From the NCBI GenBank assembly GCA_963803575.1, contig CAWDMW010000001.1, forward strand, positions 248,001-312,000: 64,000 bases of DNA, given 5' to 3'. A model generated the notes under the pieces. The model worked only from the letters and a program-made list of their open reading frames with translations, had not been told where the DNA came from and made no database searches. Made by a program: the position numbers and the translations under genes. This stretch comes from CAWDMW01 sp963803575 (GTDB lineage: Bacteria > Pseudomonadota > Alphaproteobacteria > Rickettsiales > UBA998). Shown piece by piece: positions 59,537 through 64,000 of this stretch. How positions within the stretch are numbered: the stretch's first letter is position 1; the number at the start of each line of letters is the position of its first letter.

Positions 59537-60217
59537 AATATCCACTTGGATTTTCCATTGCGAGGGTATGTGGCCTGCGCCGGGTGCGGCAAGCCGATGA
59601 CCGCATGTTGGTCGGCAGGTGCGGGTGGCACAAAATATCCGTATTATCTTTGCCGCAACAAAGGATGCGGCGATGCGAAGAAATCGATCAAGCGTGATTT
59701 GATGGAACGCGAGTTTGAGAAACTACTACAGGATTTAACGCCAACACCAGATTTGATGTATGTGACGCGAAGTGCGGTCAAACAAATCTGGCAAGAGCAT
59801 CACGATAACTACCGCAAGCACCATGCGAGCATTCGCACAGAGCTTCGGGATGCAGAACGAAAAATAGAGCAATTCTTGGATCGGATTGTGGAGGCCGAAA
59901 ACACCTCGCTGATCCGAGCCTACGAAACAAAGATTACAAAAATGGAACATGACAAAGCATCATTGGAGGCAGAACTGGCCACAACGAGCGAGGCTCCGGT
60001 GGATTTTGAAAACAGTTTTCAAACAGTGTTTGATTTTATCGGAAACCCGCAGAAACTGTGGCACTCCGACGACATACAAGACAAGAGATTGGTGCTAAAA
60101 CTGGTATTTAGCCGCCCACTTGAATATCGCCGAAAAGAGGGTTTTCAAACACCCGCTATCGCGCTTCCATTCACGCTTTCAAGGCAGTTTGCCGACAGCA
60201 AGTCGGCTATGGTGGAG
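59537..60217 (+). pseudogene. Serine recombinase C-terminal part, copy 2
   Basis: Starting NIHLDFPLRGYVACAGCGKP it follows copy 1 almost residue by residue through the zinc ribbon, coiled coil and LPFTLSR. It lacks the whole N-terminal half and is joined to the IS1595 stub. The frame runs past the usual end into the tRNA-Ala gene (SGVEPLTSCVQSRRSTS), stopping at 60274; copies 1 and 2 diverge exactly at the CCA end of the tRNA (TATGGTGG). It reads towards the tRNA. Confidence 0.85.
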
Positions 60218-60285
60218 GATAGCGGAGTCGAACCGCTGACCTCCTGCGTGCAAAGCAGGCGCTCTACCAGCTGAGCTAATCCCCC
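60210..60285 (-). tRNA. tRNA-Ala (UGC)
   Basis: A 76-base tRNA with encoded CCA. The acceptor GGGGGAT pairs with ATCCTCC (one G-T), the D arm is AGCTCAGCTGGTAGAGC, the anticodon arm CCTGC-TTTGCAC-GCAGG has anticodon TGC, and the T arm is AGCGGTTCGACTCCGCT. The 3' end faces the recombinase copy 2, consistent with use of the tRNA end as an integration site. Confidence 0.97.
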
Positions 60286-60479
60286 ACGTTCGTAGCTATT
60301 TCATACGATGTGAATGTGTTTTGCTATAGTTTGCCGATTCTGTCAAATAAAAAATGTTACTTACCCCAACATATTTTCTGCAAGCAATATCATCGTTACT
60401 CAAACAGCACCTGCTTAATCAGGATTGTATCTTTCACACACAATGCGTTACGATGTATCATCATTCAGGCAAAGGGCAT

Positions 60480-61157
60480 ATGGTGGATACAACGTATTTA
60501 GACAGTTACTGTGAGCGTCTGGGACAGACGGAATTATGGGCAGAGCCTTTCAATGCGGTATCCAATATTGCGTTTCTACTGGCGGCTATACTGACATATC
60601 GCTACATACGCAACCACAGCACATGGGACATATGGTTGCTATCCGGATTGTTGTTTGTCATTGGGTTGGGAAGCGGTGCGTGGCACATCTATCCTAACAG
60701 CACAACATTGATGCTGGATGTGCTGCCGATTTTGCTGTTCATTAATATGTATCTGATCGTGTTTCTGCTGCGTGTCTATCGTTGGCCATGGTATGCAGCG
60801 ATTGGTGCTATGGGTGTGCTGCAAGCACTCAATGCCGCCACCAGCCATATCTTCCCACCGGATACATTGCATGGCACAATATTTTACCTGCCTACATGGC
60901 TGATGTTAGTCTGCATCACGGTATATGCACGCTTTTACCACCGATCCATCTACGTAATATTAGGACGTATTTGCCTGATCTGGACAGCATCATTAACATT
61001 GCGAACCCTAGATATGCCACTATGTCATGTGCATACTATTGGTACACATTACTGGTGGCACCTGCTCAATAGCGTTGTGTTGTATCAGCTTTTAAGCATA
61101 GTGATTCGACAAAACCAATCAACAAATCTCCATCCGGTGAATACTGGAGTAAAATAA
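60480..61157 (+). CDS. Ceramidase-family membrane protein
   Basis: About 225 residues from the ATG at 60480 (AAAGGGCAT upstream); open frame upstream to 60354 is not needed. The family motifs are clear: DSYCERLGQTELWAEPFNAV SN, GLGSGAWHIYPNSTTLMLDV, and the C-terminal GTHYWWHLLNSVVLYQLL with metal-binding histidines. Seven membrane helices fit. Alkaline ceramidase-like bacterial members may act on membrane lipids; substrate is unknown. The gene lies between tRNA-Ala and greA, reading with greA. Confidence 0.88.
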   Translation: MVDTTYLDSYCERLGQTELWAEPFNAVSNIAFLLAAILTYRYIRNHSTWDIWLLSGLLFVIGLGSGAWHIYPNSTTLMLDVLPILLFINMYLIVFLLRVYRWPWYAAIGAMGVLQALNAATSHIFPPDTLHGTIFYLPTWLMLVCITVYARFYHRSIYVILGRICLIWTASLTLRTLDMPLCHVHTIGTHYWWHLLNSVVLYQLLSIVIRQNQSTNLHPVNTGVK

Positions 61158-61230
61158 CCCTTGCAAGACGCATCCTTTGTCCTTTAAATAATGTCTGACT
61201 AACCATTACTGAAATACACTGAATACTATT

Positions 61231-61713
61231 ATGGACAAGTTTCCGATTACTACCCATGGATATGTGGCCATGGAACAGGAAGTCAAATCACTGAAAACCA
61301 TCGAACGGCCAGCAGTGATTAAAGCAATTGCAGAAGCGCGTGAGCATGGTGACTTATCCGAGAATGCGGAATATCATGCTGCTCGTGAAAAGCAGAGCTT
61401 CATTGAAGGCCGTCTGGCTGATCTTGAGAATAAGATTGCATTGTCTGATGTGATTGATCCTGAATCACTTTCTGGTGATACCGTGATGTTTGGTGCTACT
61501 GTGACTGTTGTGGACGAAGATACGGATGAAGAACATACGTACCAGATCGTTGGGGAATACGAAGCTGATTTAAAGCTGAATCGTATTGCTATCACCGCGC
61601 CTATCGCACGTGCCTTCATTGGGAAATCAGTAGGAGACAGTGTAGAAGTACATGCACCCGGTGGTACACGCATCTATGAAATTCTTCATGTCGAATATAA
61701 TACCATTGACTAA
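61231..61713 (+). CDS. greA: Transcription elongation factor GreA
   Basis: A 160-residue protein. The coiled-coil domain (GYVAMEQEVKSLKTIERPAV; AIAEAREHGDLSENAEYHAA; REKQSFIEGRLADLENKI) has the acidic tip DLSENAEYHAA that reaches the polymerase active site. The C-terminal FKBP-like part (TYQIVGEYEADLKLNRIAIT; IGKSVGDSVEVHAPGGTRIY EI) is complete. It rescues back-tracked RNA polymerase. The 3' end overlaps surA by 26 bases. Confidence 0.97.
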   Translation: MDKFPITTHGYVAMEQEVKSLKTIERPAVIKAIAEAREHGDLSENAEYHAAREKQSFIEGRLADLENKIALSDVIDPESLSGDTVMFGATVTVVDEDTDEEHTYQIVGEYEADLKLNRIAITAPIARAFIGKSVGDSVEVHAPGGTRIYEILHVEYNTID

Positions 61714-62974
61714 CTCTGTGTTTATACGCAGCCTCTTGCTATGGATGTTGGTCGTCTTGCTGCCAATTTATGCAAACGCTGCGGCAAACCCGTTCAGGGT
61801 TAGTGCCGTTGTCGGCGATTACGCTGTTACCCACTATGACATTCAGCAACGTCTGCGCTTTATTGCCGCAACTACAGGGCTAGATACCACTCCGGAAAGT
61901 ATCGGGAAACTTTATCCTCGCGTACTTAACACCCTGATTGACGAAGCGCTTCAACGTCAGGAGGCATCACGCTTCAATATATCTGTAAGCAAAAGCGAAG
62001 TCTCTCAGGCAATCACCGCCATTGAAAAAGAGCGTGGCAAACCCGCTGGCAGTTTGGTCGCCTTTATGCAAGAGAATGCTATTGATAGTACGACGCTGCA
62101 TGACCAGATTGAGGCACAAATTGCATGGAGTAAATTGCTACAGCAACGGTTATTACCAAAGATTACGGTAACCGAATCCGATATAGAAACCCATATCCAA
62201 CAATTGCAGCAGCAGAAAAGTGGTGTGGATGAAGTGCAAATTGCATCATTATTGCTACCTGCCACAGAGTTTGACACGAAAGCAGAAGCTAAAACACTGG
62301 CCGATATGATTGTTGGCAAGCTTCGTAGCGGCGTCAGCTTTGAAGCATTAGCGGGTCAACTCTCCAGCGGTCAGCTTTCCAGCAGTTCACCTGTGTGGGC
62401 GCCAGTGCAGTCACTCGATCCTAATATTGCCAGCGCGCTAAAACCCCTGACACCACCCGCTATATTAGATCCTATCTTTACACCGGAAGGATACCGCATC
62501 TTACTTTTTCGGGATAAACGCAGAGCAGATTACCGCCTAAATGCTGAGGGGTTATTTAAAGAAATTATTTTATCCTTGGAAGCTGGTGCTACACGTCAGG
62601 AAGTTGACCTGCTCATGACTATTGCGAAAGAAGTGCGTAAACATTCAGGCGATTGCCATTCAAAAAATGTAGCTGATATTACCAACTTAGAGAATCTGGA
62701 CTTTGACGTAAGCTATACCCGTACTCGCTTATCTGACATTTCATCACAGATATTGCCATTGGTGCGGGGCTTGCGTGTTGGCGAAACATCGGAACCATTT
62801 GCAACACCTGAAGGCATACGGTTGCTCAAATTATGCGAAAAAGTTGATCTTCCGGTTTCCGAGAAAGCGCGTGACAAACACTCGCGTACACTAAAAGAAG
62901 AGAAATTTCAGATGGAAGCTGTGCGCTACCTGCGTGACCTTCGGCGTAGTAGCTTCGTCGATATACGTGATTAG
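61688..62974 (+). CDS. surA: Periplasmic chaperone / peptidyl-prolyl isomerase SurA
   Basis: About 428 residues. A signal peptide (SLLLWMLVVLLPIYANAAAN) leads to the SurA N-terminal domain (VSAVVGDYAVTHYDIQQRLR; YPRVLNTLIDEALQRQEASR) and parvulin-like regions (IASLLLPATEFDTKAEAKTL; SGVSFEALAGQLSSGQLSSS). A second, weaker parvulin-like part ends the protein (TRLSDISSQILPLVRGLRVG). SurA helps outer-membrane proteins fold. Starts at 61676 (MKFFMSN) and 61688 are both possible; neither has a strong ribosome site, so coupling to greA is likely. Confidence 0.9.
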   Translation: MSNIIPLTNSVFIRSLLLWMLVVLLPIYANAAANPFRVSAVVGDYAVTHYDIQQRLRFIAATTGLDTTPESIGKLYPRVLNTLIDEALQRQEASRFNISVSKSEVSQAITAIEKERGKPAGSLVAFMQENAIDSTTLHDQIEAQIAWSKLLQQRLLPKITVTESDIETHIQQLQQQKSGVDEVQIASLLLPATEFDTKAEAKTLADMIVGKLRSGVSFEALAGQLSSGQLSSSSPVWAPVQSLDPNIASALKPLTPPAILDPIFTPEGYRILLFRDKRRADYRLNAEGLFKEIILSLEAGATRQEVDLLMTIAKEVRKHSGDCHSKNVADITNLENLDFDVSYTRTRLSDISSQILPLVRGLRVGETSEPFATPEGIRLLKLCEKVDLPVSEKARDKHSRTLKEEKFQMEAVRYLRDLRRSSFVDIRD

Positions 62975-63723
62975 TCAGCATATTCCACTGACATAAAATA
63001 CAGCCCATATGCAGGTGCAGTCATTCCAGCAACTTCCCGGCGGCGTGTCAGGAGTATGTCCGGTATGCTGGAAGCCCGACGCTTTCCTTTGCCAATCTCA
63101 ACTAGGGTGCCGACAATAATGCGTACCTGATGGTGCAAAAAGGATGGTGCAGAAACAGAGATGTTCAGGCCATCATCATGCAATGCAATATCTATCACAT
63201 CTATCGTTTTATGCGGTGAGTTTGCCTGACATTCACTATCACGAAATGATGTGAAATCATGAGATCCTATCAGATAACGTGCGCCTTCACGCATGGCGCA
63301 TATATCTAAGGCCTCACCAATCTGCCATGCTCGTTTGGCTTCCAACACCAGTGGAGGGCGACGCATAATAATACGGTACATATAATGGCGGCTTAGTGCA
63401 TGATAGCGCGCATTGAAGGTATCAGGAACGTCTTCCACCTTTAAAATGGCCACATACTTACCACGCAAATGTGCGTTCAGCGCTTCCTGAACCCGAAATG
63501 TATCACTGTTCGTCTGACAATTCATATGTGCCACCTGCCCGCGCGCATGGACGCCGGCATCCGTCCGGCCAGCACAAACTAATCGTACATCCTGCTGGCA
63601 GAACGCATAGATTGCTTCTTCAATCGTTTGCTGAACAGATGGCACACCTTTTTGCCGTTGCCAGCCATGAAAAAACGTGCCGTCATACTCAATTAGCAAA
63701 CGAAAACGTTTCTCTTGTCTCAT
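62971..63723 (-). CDS. truA: tRNA pseudouridine synthase A
   Basis: A 250-residue enzyme. RFRLLIEYDGTFFHGWQRQK, LVCAGRTDAGVHARGQVAHM (catalytic Asp in GRTDAGVHA), FNARYHALSRHYMYRIIMRR, and FLHHQVRIIVGTLVEIGKGK are all typical. It modifies positions 38-40 of tRNAs. Its end overlaps surA's end by 4 bases (convergent) and its start overlaps fmt by 4 bases (ATGA). Confidence 0.96.
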   Translation of the reverse strand: MRQEKRFRLLIEYDGTFFHGWQRQKGVPSVQQTIEEAIYAFCQQDVRLVCAGRTDAGVHARGQVAHMNCQTNSDTFRVQEALNAHLRGKYVAILKVEDVPDTFNARYHALSRHYMYRIIMRRPPLVLEAKRAWQIGEALDICAMREGARYLIGSHDFTSFRDSECQANSPHKTIDVIDIALHDDGLNISVSAPSFLHHQVRIIVGTLVEIGKGKRRASSIPDILLTRRREVAGMTAPAYGLYFMSVEYAD

Positions 63724-64000
63724 ATGTCCACTTGCTCACCTATAATCACATCTAAACCACGCAAACATTCAATAGCCGGCAAAGGTTTCTTACCTGCGCG
63801 TTGCAGCACCAGTGGGCGTATAGCCTGATAAAGACACGCAATCGTGAAATCAGCAGAAAGTACTGTTCCAACAGGTGCCTCACGCGAAGACACCACTTCT
63901 GCTTCCAGCCATTTGATACGCTCCCCGCGATAATGCATATAAGCACCCGGAAAAGGACTTAAGCCATGAACATGACGGCGCAATTGCTCTGCTGACTTAT
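63720..64000 (-). CDS. fmt: Methionyl-tRNA formyltransferase, C-terminal part (5' end outside window)
   Basis: The frame is open to the right edge (KSAEQLRRHVHGLSPFPGAY, then HYRGERIKWLEAEVVSSREA), giving the C-terminal OB-like domain of Fmt (lh..irgl.P.PGA). It ends CLRGLDVIIGEQVDI. The active-site domain is beyond the window. Fmt formylates initiator Met-tRNA. The order fmt-truA is common in alphaproteobacteria. Confidence 0.9.
   Translation of the reverse strand, partial: KSAEQLRRHVHGLSPFPGAYMHYRGERIKWLEAEVVSSREAPVGTVLSADFTIACLYQAIRPLVLQRAGKKPLPAIECLRGLDVIIGEQVDI

Larger units (their letters stand above)
58077..60184. repeat. Large inverted repeat of recombinase 3' sequence
   Basis: The left arm is 58077-58724 (minus sense) and the right arm 59537-60184 (plus sense), each about 648 bases and nearly identical, with about 810 bases between. 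Small differences (for example TTTTGACGACATAGAGG against TCCGACGACATACAAG, shown in the same sense) show they are not an assembly copy of one another. Similarity weakly continues to TATGGTGG at the tRNA end. Recombination between the arms could invert the middle. Confidence 0.85.

Noticed and set aside
1..64000. CRISPR array
   Set aside because: No regularly spaced short direct repeats seen; the only tandem repeats are the 33-base coding units at 19542-19640.

Overview
The window comes from an alphaproteobacterium, most likely Rickettsiales-like. The strongest pointer is an operon of virB3, virB4, three tandem virB6 paralogues and a small VirB7-like lipoprotein (41.6-48.6 kb), an arrangement typical of the rvh type IV secretion systems of that order. 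GapR, PAS_5 and CopA family members and RNase E beside an AMIN-type amidase and PBP1A also fit Alphaproteobacteria. No species is claimed.

Region 1 (1 to about 29.3 kb) is a lambda-like siphovirus prophage whose left end lies outside the window. Most of it reads leftwards. From right to left: a tyrosine integrase and AlpA-like excisionase; a divergent CI/Cro-type switch; an orphan C5 methyltransferase; a recombination operon (coiled-coil protein, DEDDh exonuclease, three tiny overlapping genes, YqaJ exonuclease, RecT, GapR, RuvC-like resolvase); a plus-strand cassette against the grain (a coiled-coil membrane protein and a BrnT/BrnA toxin-antitoxin pair); a replication operon (Bro-N protein, J-domain protein, DUF1376, initiator, DnaC-like loader); a large tail-spike-like protein with a SASA esterase domain; an orphan adenine-type methyltransferase; then TerS, TerL, portal, a fused protease-capsid, tail tube, tail chaperone with a -1 frameshift, tape measure and a DUF2460 distal tail protein.

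Region 2 (29.4-51 kb) is chromosomal: mutT, an orphan Gly/Ala-rich gene, rne, an N-acetylmuramoyl-L-alanine amidase, PBP1A, prfB with the classic +1 frameshift, a PAS protein, queC, an orphan gene, the vir operon, a frameshifted phaC, cutA and tRNA-Gln.

Region 3 (51-60.3 kb) is a decay zone. A TetR/hydrolase pair is followed by a DUF2157 gene cut by a degenerate IS3 element; an IS5/IS427-type element split by an IS1-type element with a clear 8-bp target duplication; a minor-tail-Z/portal fusion with a nonsense codon from a second prophage; two inverted copies of a serine-recombinase 3' part; a multicopper-oxidase (CopA) fragment; and an IS1595 stub. It ends at the 3' end of tRNA-Ala.

Region 4 (60.3-64 kb) returns to the core chromosome: a ceramidase-family membrane protein, greA, surA, truA and the 3' part of fmt.
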